Shown: positions 17,268 to 25,996, counted from the first letter of the stretch. The stretch is 64,000 nt of DNA from Amycolatopsis coloradensis (GCF_037997115.1 NZ_CP150484.1:238179-302178), one strand, 5' to 3'. Numbers and translations are program-made. The notes: a model not told the origin generated them from the sequence alone.

Positions 17268-17513
17268 TCACGCCGACCGCTCCGACGAAGAGTCACCTAT
17301 CCGCGGGAACGGGGCGGTGGAGAAGATGATCTCCACCGCCACCTCGAAGAACTCCGCGATCCGCAGTGCGAGGTAGAGGCTCGGGCTGTACTCGCCGCGT
17401 TCGAGGTAGCCGATGGTCTGGTAGTGCACGCCCAGCGCATCGGCGAGTTCGCGGCGGGAAATGCCCCTTTCCGCCCGCAACATCGCGATCCGGTTGTAAA
17501 CGACCTCGCTCAT
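17268..17513 (-). CDS. Small XRE-type HTH regulator of the ABC exporter operon
   Basis: An 81-residue single-domain Cro/CI regulator. The HTH is ISRRELADALGVHYQTIGYLERG, followed by YSPSLYLALRIAEFF. Such stand-alone regulators often accompany ABC-2 exporters. Its start is 3 bp after the permease stop, so it is the last gene of the ATPase-permease-regulator operon. It may act on the palindrome at 19299-19322. Confidence 0.9.
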   Translation of the reverse strand: MSEVVYNRIAMLRAERGISRRELADALGVHYQTIGYLERGEYSPSLYLALRIAEFFEVAVEIIFSTAPFPRIGDSSSERSA

Positions 17514-17516
17514 GAG

Positions 17517-18368
17517 CTAGCCAATTCGCTGCATCGCCTTTTCCCGTCGTGCCGCCACCGAGGACCCGGACTCGCGTCGCGCCATGCGCCGCAGGACGAC
17601 CGGGGCCAGCGTCAATCCGATCACGGCCCACACCGACAGCACGCCGAGGGTCTCCCATGGCCGCCAGGACTGGCCGATCTCGATGATCACCGTCGAGTCC
17701 GGCAGCAGCGCCGACCGCATGCCGAGGCCGAGCCAGTACATCGGGAACACCTGCCCGAGGTACTGCAGCCATTCCGGCAGGGCGGTGATCGGGTAGAAGA
17801 TCCCCGAGATCGCGCCGATCCCCAGTGTCGGCAGCATGATCAGCCCGATGCTGCGCGCGTTCGAGGTCAGCGAGCCGAAGATCGCGCCGATCGGCATGGT
17901 GGCGAGCAGACCGAGCACCAGCACCCACAGCAGGCCCAGCCACGAGGTCAGCCCGCCGGGCGCGATGCCGTCGAACAGGATCAGACTGGGGATCAGTACC
18001 AGCAGCATTCCGATGACGGTGTTCAACGACACCGTGACGACCTTGCCGACGAGGTAGCCGATCATGCCGTTCGGGGTGGCCTTGGCGCGCAGGAGCGTGC
18101 CGTCTTCACGTTCGACGGCGAGGACTCCCGCCATCCCGAGCATGCCGCTGAACACGATCGACGCGCCCAGCACGCTCGGCACGGTGGCGGCGCCGAGCGA
18201 GAACTCCGTGCCCGGCAGTTTCGCGCCGCGCATGAAGAACATGACGATCACGAAGATCGCCGGGAAGAGGAAGGTGTTGAAGAGGTCTTCCCGGTTGGTC
18301 ATCATCTGGCGGGCTTCGAGCCAGCCGCGCCGGACGCCCAGCCGGACACTGTGCTGAATCGTGTTCAT
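17517..18368 (-). CDS. ABC-2 type exporter permease
   Basis: A 283-residue membrane protein with six predicted membrane segments, for example NTFLFPAIFVIVMFFM, LNTVIGMLLVLIPSLILF, LLWVLVLGLLATMPIGAIF and LGVLSVWAVIGLTLAPVVL. The VEREDGTLLRAKATP motif before the third segment is typical of ABC-2 permeases of drug or polysaccharide exporters. Its ATG overlaps the ATPase stop as ATGA. Substrate unknown. Confidence 0.92.
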   Translation of the reverse strand: MNTIQHSVRLGVRRGWLEARQMMTNREDLFNTFLFPAIFVIVMFFMRGAKLPGTEFSLGAATVPSVLGASIVFSGMLGMAGVLAVEREDGTLLRAKATPNGMIGYLVGKVVTVSLNTVIGMLLVLIPSLILFDGIAPGGLTSWLGLLWVLVLGLLATMPIGAIFGSLTSNARSIGLIMLPTLGIGAISGIFYPITALPEWLQYLGQVFPMYWLGLGMRSALLPDSTVIIEIGQSWRPWETLGVLSVWAVIGLTLAPVVLRRMARRESGSSVAARREKAMQRIG

Positions 18369-19270
18369 CGCGCGCCCACCGCCTCCAGGGACTCGGCCTT
18401 GCGGACCAAGGTCATGTACGTGTCCTCGAGCGACGCCCGCCGGACCTCCAGATCGCCGATGGCGTCCCCGTGCTGCTTGAACAGTTCGTGCACGTACTTC
18501 GTCGATTCGGTCGTGGAGTGCACGAACCGCTGGCCGTCCAGCGTCCAGCGCACCTCGGCCTCGCCGGCGATCTGTCTGCTCAGCGCGTCGGCCGAACCGT
18601 CGGCCACGATGCGGCCGTGGTTCAGGATCAGGATCCGGTCGGCCAGCTTCTCGGCCTCGTCGAGGTCGTGCGTGGTCAGCAGGATCGTCGTGTCGTCGTC
18701 ATCGGTCAGCCGGTGCACGAGTTCGTGGAACTCGCGCCGCGCCTCCGGGTCCAGTCCGGCGGTCGGCTCGTCGAGGAACAGCAGTTCCGGACGGCCGACG
18801 ATGCCGATCGCGACGTCGAGCCGTCGCCGCTGCCCGCCCGAGAGCATCCGGACCTTCTTGTCCGCGTGCTCGGTCAGGCCGACCGCGGCGACCAGCTCGT
18901 CCGGATCCCACGGCCGCTTGATGCGGTCCGTGGAGTACGGCGCGTAGTAGCCGCCCAGGTGCTCCAGCAGCTCGCGCACCCGCCATTTCGCGTGGTCGCG
19001 CCAGGCCTGGAGGACGACCCCCAGCCGCGCCCTCCAGTTCTCGTCCGCGTGCGCCGGGTCGGTGCCCAGCACGCTGACCTCGCCCTCCGACCGCATCCGG
19101 AAGCCTTCGAGGATCTCGATCGTCGTGGTCTTGCCCGCCCCGTTCGGGCCGAGCAGGCAGATCACCTCGCCGCGGTGCGCGGTGAAGTCGACGCCGTGGA
19201 GAACGTCGTTCGTGCCGTATCGCATCCGGAGATCTTTGACGGAGATCATCACGTCGTGTGGATCTCTCAT
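18365..19270 (-). CDS. ABC exporter ATP-binding protein
   Basis: A 301-residue ATPase of the DrrA/NatA class. Walker A is GPNGAGKTTT, the signature is LSGGQRRRLDVA and Walker B is LLFLDEPTAGLDPEAR, followed by the switch His in LTTHDLDEAE. An 80-residue C-terminal extension follows, as in drug-exporter ATPases. The first ATG is used because a GGGGG sequence lies about 6 bp upstream. It is the first gene of the exporter operon and divergent from cobG. Confidence 0.94.
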   Translation of the reverse strand: MRDPHDVMISVKDLRMRYGTNDVLHGVDFTAHRGEVICLLGPNGAGKTTTIEILEGFRMRSEGEVSVLGTDPAHADENWRARLGVVLQAWRDHAKWRVRELLEHLGGYYAPYSTDRIKRPWDPDELVAAVGLTEHADKKVRMLSGGQRRRLDVAIGIVGRPELLFLDEPTAGLDPEARREFHELVHRLTDDDDTTILLTTHDLDEAEKLADRILILNHGRIVADGSADALSRQIAGEAEVRWTLDGQRFVHSTTESTKYVHELFKQHGDAIGDLEVRRASLEDTYMTLVRKAESLEAVGAR

Positions 19271-19298
19271 TGGTCACCCCCATCTCAGTGCTGCGATC

Positions 19299-19322
19299 GA
19301 ATGTAGCACACCTACTACATTC
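19299..19322. promoter_or_regulatory. Palindromic operator between the ABC exporter and cobG
   Basis: Perfect 8-bp arms GAATGTAG and CTACATTC are separated by 8 bp. The site starts 28 bp before the ATPase gene and ends 46 bp before cobG. It is a good candidate operator for the XRE regulator of the exporter operon, and it could also affect cobG. Confidence 0.6.
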
Positions 19323-19368
19323 GGTCTGAGAGATACTCTCGCAGAAACGGGCCATCTACAGTGAGCGC

Positions 19369-20466
19369 ATGTCCACGAGCGCCCGTGTCCGAGCCGACGC
19401 GTGCCCTGGTGTCTTCGCCACACACGACGCGGCCGACGGTCCGCTCGCCCGGATCCGGCTGCCCGGCGGCGCCATCACCTCGGCCCAGGTCGGCGCGCTC
19501 GCGGATGCCGCCGACGACCTCGGGGACGGCGCCCTCCACCTGACCTCCCGCGGCAACGTGCAGCTGCGCGGCGTCACCCGGCCAGGTCTCGCTGGCAGGC
19601 TCACCGCGGCCGGGCTGCTGCCTTCGCCGTCGCACGAACGCGTCCGCAACATCCTCGCGTCGCCGTTGAGCGATACCGCGCAAAAGCTGGCCTCGGCCCT
19701 CGACAAGGCGCTGTGCGCGGCTCCTGAGCTGGCCGAACTCCCGGGACGCTTCCTCTTCGCCCTCGACGGCGGCCAAGGCGACGTCGCCGGTGAGGGCGCC
19801 GACGTCTGCTGGCGCGACGGCGCCGTGCTGCTCGCCGGCGAAGACACCGGTCTGCGGGTCGCCGCGGAGCACGCCGTCGAGTCGCTGCTCTCCGTCGCGC
19901 GAGCGTTCCTTCGAACGCGGGGAACGGCTTGGCGGGTGAGCGAACTTGCCGACACCGAGCCGCTGCTCAAGGGCATACCGGGGGAAACGACGGAACCGCG
20001 AAAGTTCGAGGTAAACCCGGGCCTCCCGATCGGGCCGATCGGCGACGCGATCGGGGTCGCCCCGGTCTTCGGCAGGCTCACCTCGGCTCAGGCGCGCAAG
20101 ATCGCGAAGGCCGGAAACGCCGTGGTCACCCCGTGGCGGTCGATCCTGGTCCTCGGCTCCCTGGAAGCGAACGCGGGGCTGATCACCGATCCGGACGCGC
20201 CGTCGCTCGGGATCAGTGCCTGCATCGGGCATCCGGGCTGTGCCAAGTCGCTCGCCGACGTGCGGGCCGACGCGGCGCGGGTCGGGTGGATCCCGCGAGC
20301 CCATTTCGCCGGTTGTGAACGGCGCTGCGGCAAACCCGCGCGCGAGCACGTCGACGTGCTCGCGACGGAGGACGGTTATCTGGTCGACGGGGCCTTCGTC
20401 CCGGTCGGCGAGCTGGCGAAGGCGTTGGCGGAGAAGGACAGTGCCGAATTGAAGGGGCAGCAGTGA
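19369..20466 (+). CDS. cobG: Precorrin-3B synthase CobG
   Basis: A 365-residue enzyme of the sulfite/nitrite reductase-like family. Two half-domains are seen, with LHLTSRGNVQLRGV in the first. The 4Fe-4S cysteines lie in SACIGHPGCAKS and HFAGCERRCGKP near residues 285-325. It hydroxylates precorrin-3A with O2 in the aerobic B12 route. Its stop overlaps the cobH GTG. Confidence 0.93.
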   Translation: MSTSARVRADACPGVFATHDAADGPLARIRLPGGAITSAQVGALADAADDLGDGALHLTSRGNVQLRGVTRPGLAGRLTAAGLLPSPSHERVRNILASPLSDTAQKLASALDKALCAAPELAELPGRFLFALDGGQGDVAGEGADVCWRDGAVLLAGEDTGLRVAAEHAVESLLSVARAFLRTRGTAWRVSELADTEPLLKGIPGETTEPRKFEVNPGLPIGPIGDAIGVAPVFGRLTSAQARKIAKAGNAVVTPWRSILVLGSLEANAGLITDPDAPSLGISACIGHPGCAKSLADVRADAARVGWIPRAHFAGCERRCGKPAREHVDVLATEDGYLVDGAFVPVGELAKALAEKDSAELKGQQ

Positions 20467-21086
20467 TCGACTACATCCGGGACGGGGCCGAGATCTACCG
20501 GCATTCGTTCGCCACCATCCGTGAGGAGGCGGATCTCGCGATCCTGCCCGACGACGTCGCGGTGCTGGCCGTGCGGATGATCCACGCCTGCGGGATGGTC
20601 GACCTGGTCGACGATCTCCGCTACAGCCTGGACGTGGTGGAATCCGGCCGCGCCGCGCTCGAAGCGGGAGCGCCGATCCTGTGTGACGCGAACATGATCG
20701 CCTCCGGGGTGACCCGCAAACGTTTGCCTGCCGCCAACGAGGTGCTGTGCACGCTGTCCGATCCGAAGGTGCCGGGGCTGGCCGAGCGGATGGGTACCAC
20801 CCGGTCCGCGGCCGCGCTGGAGCTGTGGCGCGACAAGCTGCCCGGTTCGGTGGTGGCGATCGGCAACGCGCCCACCGCGTTGTTCCGCCTGCTGGAACTG
20901 CTCGAAGAGGGCGTCGGCGCCCCGGCGGCGATCATCGGGGTCCCGGTGGGCTTCATCGGCGCAGCCGAGTCCAAAGTGGAGCTCGCGAAGCGGGCACCCG
21001 CGCCGTACCTGGTGGTGCACGGACGCCGTGGCGGCAGCGCGATGGCCGTCGCCGCGATCAACGCGATGGCGAGTGAGGTCGAATGA
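20463..21086 (+). CDS. cobH: Precorrin-8X methylmutase
   Basis: A 207-residue enzyme that moves the C-11 methyl group to C-12 to give hydrogenobyrinic acid. Landmarks are RMIHACGMVDL with the catalytic His, ILCDANMIASGVTRKRL and IGNAPTALFRLLELL. The GTG start overlaps the cobG stop (GTGA) and the stop overlaps cobIJ (ATGA). Confidence 0.95.
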   Translation: MIDYIRDGAEIYRHSFATIREEADLAILPDDVAVLAVRMIHACGMVDLVDDLRYSLDVVESGRAALEAGAPILCDANMIASGVTRKRLPAANEVLCTLSDPKVPGLAERMGTTRSAAALELWRDKLPGSVVAIGNAPTALFRLLELLEEGVGAPAAIIGVPVGFIGAAESKVELAKRAPAPYLVVHGRRGGSAMAVAAINAMASEVE

Positions 21087-22588
21087 GCGGGCTCGGAAAA
21101 CTCTGGGGTGTCGGGCTCGGACCCGGTGACCCCGAGCTGATGACGGTCAAGGCCGCCCGGTTGATCGGCGAGGCCGACGTCATCGCCTATCACAGCGCGC
21201 GGCACGGCCGGAGCATCGCGCGTTCGGTCGCCGAGCCGTATCTGCGGGACGGCCAGATCGAGGAGAAGCTGGTCTACCCGGTCACCACCGAGACCACCGA
21301 CCATCCCGGCGGCTACGAAGGCGCCATCGCCGATTTCTACGAGCTGAGCGCGAAACGGCTCGCCGAGCACCTCGACGCCGGACGTGACGTGGTCGTGCTC
21401 TGCGAAGGCGACCCGTTCTTCTACGGCTCCTACATGTACATGCACGAACGCCTCGCCGACCGCTATGAGGCGACCGTGGTGCCGGGCGTGACGTCGGTCA
21501 GCGCGGCGTCCTCGGTGCTGGGCCGCCCGCTGGTGCAGCGCGACGAGGTCCTCACCATCCTGCCCGGCACGCTGCCCGCGCCGGAGCTCGCGCGACGCCT
21601 GGCCGACACGCAGGCCGCGGCGGTGCTCAAACTCGGGCGCACGTTCGGCAACGTCCGCGAGGCGCTGGCCGAAGCCGGGAAGCTGGACGACGCCTTCTAC
21701 GTCGAACGCGCGACCTGGCAGGCGCAGCGCGTCGAGCCGTTCGCGGACGTCGATCCGGATTCGGTGCCGTACTTCTCGCTGGCGCTGCTGCCCAGCCCGG
21801 CCTACGCCTCCCGGCTCGCCGACGAATCCGAAGCCGCCAGGAAGCAGGAAACGCACACCGGTGGGGAAGTCGTGGTCGTCGGCCTCGGGCCGGCCGGTCC
21901 CGGGTGGCTGACCCCCGAGGCGACCGAGGAACTGGCCGCGGCGGAGCACGTCGTCGGCTACGGCCCGTACGTCGCGCGAGTGCCGCAGCGCGCGGGCCAG
22001 CAGCGGCACGCGTCGGGCAACCGCGTCGAGGCCGAACGCGCCGTCGAAGCACTCGAACTGGCCGCGAACGGCGCCAAGGTCGCCGTCGTCTCTTCAGGTG
22101 ATCCCGGCGTGTTCGCGATGGCGTCGGCGGTGCTGGAGCAGGTCGCCGCCGGTCACGGCGCGGGAGCCCGCGTGCGGATCGTGCCCGGTGTGACCGCCGC
22201 GCAGGCGGCCGCGTCCAGGGTCGGCGCGCCGCTGGGCCACGACTACTGCGTGCTTTCGCTGTCCGATCGGCTCAAACCGTGGGAGATCATCGAACGACGG
22301 CTGGACGCGGCGGGCGCGGCGGATCTCGTGCTCGCGCTGTACAACCCGGCGTCCCGCACGCGGACCACGCAACTCGCGCAGGCCCGCGACGTCCTGCTCC
22401 GGCACCGCGCGCCGGAGACACCGGTGGTCGTCGCCCGCGACGTCGGCGGCCCCGAGGAGGACGTCCGCGTGGTCACCCTCGGCACGCTGGAGCCGTCGGA
22501 AGTGGACATGCGCTGCCTGCTGATCATCGGCTCGTCGAAGACCAGGGCCGAGAACGGTGTGGTCTGGACGCCGCGCACCTACGAATGA
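21083..22588 (+). CDS. cobIJ: Fused precorrin-2 C20- / precorrin-3B C17-methyltransferase
   Basis: A 501-residue fusion of two SAM-dependent methyltransferases. Residues 1-245 are CobI (GVGLGPGDPELMTVKA, CEGDPFFYGSYMYMHERL, VVPGVTSVSAASS). Residues 255-500 are CobJ (VVVGLGPAGPGWLTPEA, VVSSGDPGVFAMAS, ALYNPASRTRT). The fusion is common in actinobacteria. It ends the cobG-cobH-cobIJ operon. Confidence 0.95.
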   Translation: MSGLGKLWGVGLGPGDPELMTVKAARLIGEADVIAYHSARHGRSIARSVAEPYLRDGQIEEKLVYPVTTETTDHPGGYEGAIADFYELSAKRLAEHLDAGRDVVVLCEGDPFFYGSYMYMHERLADRYEATVVPGVTSVSAASSVLGRPLVQRDEVLTILPGTLPAPELARRLADTQAAAVLKLGRTFGNVREALAEAGKLDDAFYVERATWQAQRVEPFADVDPDSVPYFSLALLPSPAYASRLADESEAARKQETHTGGEVVVVGLGPAGPGWLTPEATEELAAAEHVVGYGPYVARVPQRAGQQRHASGNRVEAERAVEALELAANGAKVAVVSSGDPGVFAMASAVLEQVAAGHGAGARVRIVPGVTAAQAAASRVGAPLGHDYCVLSLSDRLKPWEIIERRLDAAGAADLVLALYNPASRTRTTQLAQARDVLLRHRAPETPVVVARDVGGPEEDVRVVTLGTLEPSEVDMRCLLIIGSSKTRAENGVVWTPRTYE

Positions 22589-22632
22589 TCGCGCCTCAGG
22601 CGGTCTGGCCGTCCTGACCGGACCGGTCAGGC

Positions 22633-22685
22633 GGGCACTGTGTGGATTTCTGGTCATCCAACGCCCCAAGAACCACACAGTCGCG
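22633..22685. repeat. Palindromic repeat family E, copy 2 (53 bp, inverted loop)
   Basis: Eight-bp arms CTGTGTGG (22638-22645) and CCACACAG (22673-22680) sit in the same GGGCA and TCGCG flanks as copy 1 at 17141. The 17-bp centre is the reverse complement of copy 1's centre at 15 of 17 positions. It lies 45 bp after the cobIJ stop, as a terminator would. Confidence 0.85.
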
Positions 22686-22706
22686 TCCTTGGGCGGACGC
22701 CGCCAC

Positions 22707-23232
22707 CTACGAGTGATGCCCGAGGCCCGCGTCGCGGGCTTGGGCGAGCAGCACTTCCCGATCGTCCGTGCCGGCCTTGGCGTGGATCGACGAGACGACG
22801 TTGCGCACGGTCTTGGGCGCGGTCAGCCGCGGGAACGCCCGCATCGGCTGCGAAGCGGCCAGCAAGCCGTAAAGCCGGTCCGCGGCGCGCTCGCCGAACA
22901 CGACGGCGCCCGCCGCCACCCCGCGGATGAACCGGACCAGGTCGTCGTGACCCGCGCTCCGGGACAGGACGCCGCGGGCGCTCGCGAGCATCGCGGCGAC
23001 CACGAGTTCGCCGTCGCCCGGCGGGGTCAGGGCCAGAATGGCGGTTCCCGGTACGCGGGAAGCCACTTCGCGGGTCACGGCGAGCCCGTCGAGGCCGGGC
23101 GGGTGAACCGGCAGGACGAGGACGTCCGGACGAAGGAGATCTGCCGTCTGGCGCCGCCGAGGATCACGAGGGAAGAGTGGGAGAGGTATTTCCCGGGGCT
23201 CGACTACGCGCCACCGTGCGGATGAGGGCCAT
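22707..23232 (-). pseudogene. Decayed NarL-type response regulator
   Basis: The 3' two-thirds resembles a receiver plus LuxR-HTH protein, but key parts are missing. The receiver starts abruptly near LLRPDVLVLPVHPPGLDG, and the phospho-acceptor Asp position is Pro. The HTH jumps from FPRLTAP straight to KTVRNVVSSIHAKAG, an in-frame loss of about 27 residues covering the first helices. The best start, ATG at 23232 (MALIRTVARS), is in another frame and stops after 22 codons. It is unlikely to make a working regulator. Confidence 0.7.
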
Positions 23233-23270
23233 GTCCTGCCACGAGGGGTCGTGAGTGGCGTTTCGGCGGC

Positions 23271-23323
23271 GTAGCGAAGGCCTCCTTCCCTACCGTCAGA
23301 GTAGGGAAGGAGGCCTTCACTAC
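23271..23323. repeat. Palindromic repeat family D, copy 1
   Basis: Perfect 18-bp arms GAAGGCCTCCTTCCCTAC (23276-23293) and GTAGGGAAGGAGGCCTTC (23301-23318) surround a 7-base loop. A related copy is at 38768-38817. It lies upstream of the thioesterase gene and 39 bp beyond the 5' end of the decayed regulator. Confidence 0.88.
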
Positions 23324-23464
23324 GTCTTGGCCCGAACCGCCCCCTCGCCGGAGATGTCGGCCGCCAGCCGCCCCGAGAGTCCAAGGTGTCCCGAAGGTGG
23401 CCTTCGCGACAAAGGTCCCGCCTCACCCGGGCCCACGGCACCCGCACGGCCTAAAGTTCAGGAC

Positions 23465-24364
23465 ATGACTGAGATGGCCAGGGAAGCCGCGGCCGGTTTC
23501 GACAACGCCGGCGGGGTGGGCGGACAGCCCGTGCTCGACCGGCTGGTCGCGCTGCTGGACTTGGAGAAGATCGAGGAGAACATCTTCCGCGGCGTCTCGC
23601 CCGCCCATTCGCCGGTGCGGGTGTTCGGCGGGCAGGTCGCGGGGCAGGCGCTGGTCGCCGCCGGCCGCACGGTCCCCGAGGAGCGGAAGGTCCACTCGCT
23701 GCACGCGTACTTCATCCGCGGCGGCGACCCGAGTGTCCCGATCGTCTACGAGGTCGACCGCATCCGCGACGGCCGCTCGTTCACCACTCGCCGCGTCGTG
23801 GGCATCCAGCACGGCAAGGCGATCTTCTCCCTGTCCGCCTCGTTCCAGAAGGACGAAGGCGGTATCGAACACTCCGAGACCATGCCGGACGTCGCCGACC
23901 CCGAGTCGCTCCCGACGCTGCAGGAGCGGGCCGAGGGGTACTTCATGGGCCATCTCGACCGGCCGCGCCCGATCGACCTGCGTTACGTCAACGATCCGCC
24001 GTGGGTGACCAGGAAGTCGGGCGACCGGCCCGCCAGGAACCAGGTCTGGATGCGGGCCGACGGCAAGCTCCCGGACCAGCAGCTGCTGCACGTCTGCGTG
24101 CTGACCTACGCCTCCGACATGACGCTTCTGGACTCGGTCCTCGCGCGCCACGGCGTCTACTGGGATCTCGACAAGGTGCTGGGCGCGAGCCTCGACCACG
24201 CGCTCTGGTTCCACCGCCCGTTCCGGGCCGACGAGTGGTTCCTCTACGACAGCGCGTCGCCGACCGCGTCGGGTGCCCGGGGGCTGGCGACCGGCCGGTT
24301 CTTCGCCGCGGACGGAACGCATATCGCCACCGTGGTGCAGGAAGGTCTTCTGCGGGTCGTGTGA
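23465..24364 (+). CDS. tesB: Acyl-CoA thioesterase II
   Basis: A 299-residue double-hotdog thioesterase that hydrolyses medium- to long-chain acyl-CoA. N-terminal landmarks are FRGVSPAHSPVRVFGGQVAGQAL and SLHAYFIRGGDPSVPI. The C-terminal half has the catalytic Asp region SLDHALWFHRPFRADEWF and ends GTHIATVVQEGLLR. The ATG of MTEMAREAA is chosen because an upstream extension would run into the repeat. It stands alone. Confidence 0.95.
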   Translation: MTEMAREAAAGFDNAGGVGGQPVLDRLVALLDLEKIEENIFRGVSPAHSPVRVFGGQVAGQALVAAGRTVPEERKVHSLHAYFIRGGDPSVPIVYEVDRIRDGRSFTTRRVVGIQHGKAIFSLSASFQKDEGGIEHSETMPDVADPESLPTLQERAEGYFMGHLDRPRPIDLRYVNDPPWVTRKSGDRPARNQVWMRADGKLPDQQLLHVCVLTYASDMTLLDSVLARHGVYWDLDKVLGASLDHALWFHRPFRADEWFLYDSASPTASGARGLATGRFFAADGTHIATVVQEGLLRVV

Positions 24365-24475
24365 ACGGTGACGTTCCGCATCGGAGATGTCGTCTTGTCC
24401 ACCCTTTAGAGGGAATGGCGAAACGAATTAACATCTAGAGCCAGAGCATTACGGAATGGATGCGGGCATATAGGG

Positions 24476-24510
24476 AGGGCCGGAACCGATCGGGGGACGG
24501 CTCCGGCCCT
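24476..24510 (+). terminator. Hairpin downstream of tesB
   Basis: Perfect 9-bp arms AGGGCCGGA and TCCGGCCCT surround a 17-base GC-rich loop. It lies 112 bp after the tesB stop. No U-run follows, as is usual in high-GC actinobacteria. Confidence 0.5.
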
Positions 24511-24659
24511 GCACCGGGGGTGAATCCGGCTTCGACGGGTATCCTTCCGAAAGCCCATCGGTGCAGCTCGCGGCCCCGCGCCTGTGCCGCGAGCGGATCC
24601 GCTGCCGCCGGTGAGGGCGGGCGTACCGCGTTGCACAATGCTCAACCTACAACGGCAAT

Positions 24660-24713
24660 CTGCAAATTGCAGGATGAAAATCGAGGCGTGGGTGAAAATG
24701 GTCGTGTGACCAT
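24660..24713. promoter_or_regulatory. Two short palindromes upstream of the XRE/DUF397 pair
   Basis: CTGCAAATTGCAG (24660-24672) is a perfect dyad. ATGGTC-GTGT-GACCAT (24698-24713) is a second. Both lie 110-170 bp before the XRE gene in a relatively AT-rich stretch of the 461-bp gap after tesB. They are candidate autoregulatory sites; no gene was found in the rest of the gap. Confidence 0.4.
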
Positions 24714-24825
24714 CTCACCGAATGTGTCTCGGGCTGGTTAGATGTGCTTCGTGCGGGGCACTGAACACTGTTCTCCTCGCCGTGTCGCGATCGGTGTTGC
24801 TCGGACAGCTTGTGGAGGTGCCGTG

Positions 24826-25728
24826 ATGACGAGGGGTCAGGGACCCACCGTGCGCCGCCGGCGGCTGGCGAGCGAGCTGAGGCGGCTGCGCGAGGCGGCG
24901 GACCTCACCATCGACGAGGTGAGCGAGAAGCTCGAATGCTCGGCGTCGAAGGTCAGCCGCATCGAGACGGGACATGTCGGTGTCACCCCGCGCGACGCGC
25001 GCGACATGCTCGAGCTGTACGGCATCGCGGGAGACGAGCAGGAAGCGCTCGTCCAGCTGGCCAGGGAAGCCCGCAAACGCGGCTGGTGGCACGCGTATAA
25101 CGAGGTGTTCACCGGCACCTTCGTCGGGTTGGAGGCGGACGCGAGTTCGCTGCGGGCGTTCCAGGCGCTGCTGGTGCCGGGCCTGTTGCAGACCGAGCGG
25201 TACGCCAAGGCCGTGATCAGGGCGATGCGGCCCGACGCCGAGGACGCCGAGATCAGGCGGCGGGTGGCGGCGAGGATGGCGCGGCAGGAACTGCTGACCG
25301 ACCCCTCGCCCCCGGAGTACTGGGCCGTCATCGACGAAGCGGTCCTGCACCGCGTGGTCGACGGCCCCGAGGTGATGGCGGAGCAGCTGTACCGGATGGT
25401 CACGATGGCGGCGCAGCCGAACGTGACCGTCCAGATCGTGCCGTTCGGCGCGGGTGCCCATCCCGGGATGGAGGGTCCGTTCCTCATCATGGGCTTCCCC
25501 GAACTGGCCGACACCGACGTGGTCTACGTCGACAGCACCTCCAGCGGGCTCTACCTGGAGGAACCCCCGGACGTCCGGCGATACGCGTTGATGTTCGACC
25601 ATCTGCGTGCCGCCGCGTTGAAGCCGGACGACTCGGTCGAGGTGATCGCCGAGGCCGCCGGAAGGTTCGCCGAACAGGCGGCCCTTCCGGAGAAGTCCCT
25701 GGAAACAAGTAAGGAGTGGGGAGCATGA
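24826..25728 (+). CDS. XRE-family regulator with DUF5753 domain
   Basis: A 300-residue protein. Residues 10-70 form an XRE HTH (LRRLREAADLTIDEVSEKL, then CSASKVSRIETG). Residues 95-285 form the DUF5753 domain (LLVPGLLQTERYAKAVI, YWAVIDEAVLHRVV). Such regulators are abundant in actinomycetes and pair with DUF397 proteins; members include WhiJ-type developmental regulators. A GGAGG lies 7 bp before the ATG. The stop overlaps the DUF397 ATG (ATGA). Confidence 0.95.
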   Translation: MTRGQGPTVRRRRLASELRRLREAADLTIDEVSEKLECSASKVSRIETGHVGVTPRDARDMLELYGIAGDEQEALVQLAREARKRGWWHAYNEVFTGTFVGLEADASSLRAFQALLVPGLLQTERYAKAVIRAMRPDAEDAEIRRRVAARMARQELLTDPSPPEYWAVIDEAVLHRVVDGPEVMAEQLYRMVTMAAQPNVTVQIVPFGAGAHPGMEGPFLIMGFPELADTDVVYVDSTSSGLYLEEPPDVRRYALMFDHLRAAALKPDDSVEVIAEAAGRFAEQAALPEKSLETSKEWGA

Positions 25729-25934
25729 CGCCCAACGATGATCTTTCCCAGGCCCGGTGGTTCAAGAGCAGCCACAGCGGTGGCGGCAACGACTGCGTCG
25801 AGGTCGCCTTCACCGGTTCCGGTGCCGCGCTGAGGGACTCCAAGGACCCTGAGGGAGGTGCCTTCCGCCTCTCGCCGCAGGCTTGGCGTGGGCTGCTCGG
25901 CGCGGTGCGCACGAGTGGCCCCGCTCACGACTGA
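25725..25934 (+). CDS. DUF397 small protein, partner of the XRE regulator
   Basis: A 69-residue DUF397 protein with the family pattern ARWFKSSHSGGGNDCVEVAF, then LRDSKDP and the end FRLSPQAWRGLL. It is thought to antagonise its XRE partner. AAGGAG lies 8 bp before the ATG, which overlaps the XRE stop. A strong hairpin follows the gene. Confidence 0.94.
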   Translation: MTPNDDLSQARWFKSSHSGGGNDCVEVAFTGSGAALRDSKDPEGGAFRLSPQAWRGLLGAVRTSGPAHD

Positions 25935-25946
25935 AGATCCCCGAAC

Positions 25947-25996
25947 TCGACCCCTTACGCCCCCCGAGCAGGGGATGGGCCGGCGTAAGGGGTCGA
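25947..25996 (+). terminator. Strong hairpin terminator after DUF397
   Basis: Perfect 15-bp arms TCGACCCCTTACGCC (25947-25961) and GGCGTAAGGGGTCGA (25982-25996) enclose a 20-base loop. It starts 13 bp after the stop codon. Confidence 0.8.

Noticed and set aside
16993..17271. 92-residue minus-strand open frame between the riboswitch and the XRE gene
   Set aside because: It runs straight through the family E palindrome and has no ribosome site. Only the last 40 residues look protein-like, which is too little to call.
23255..23464. In-frame N-terminal extension of the thioesterase gene
   Set aside because: It would translate the family D palindrome. The ATG at 23465 gives the normal family length.
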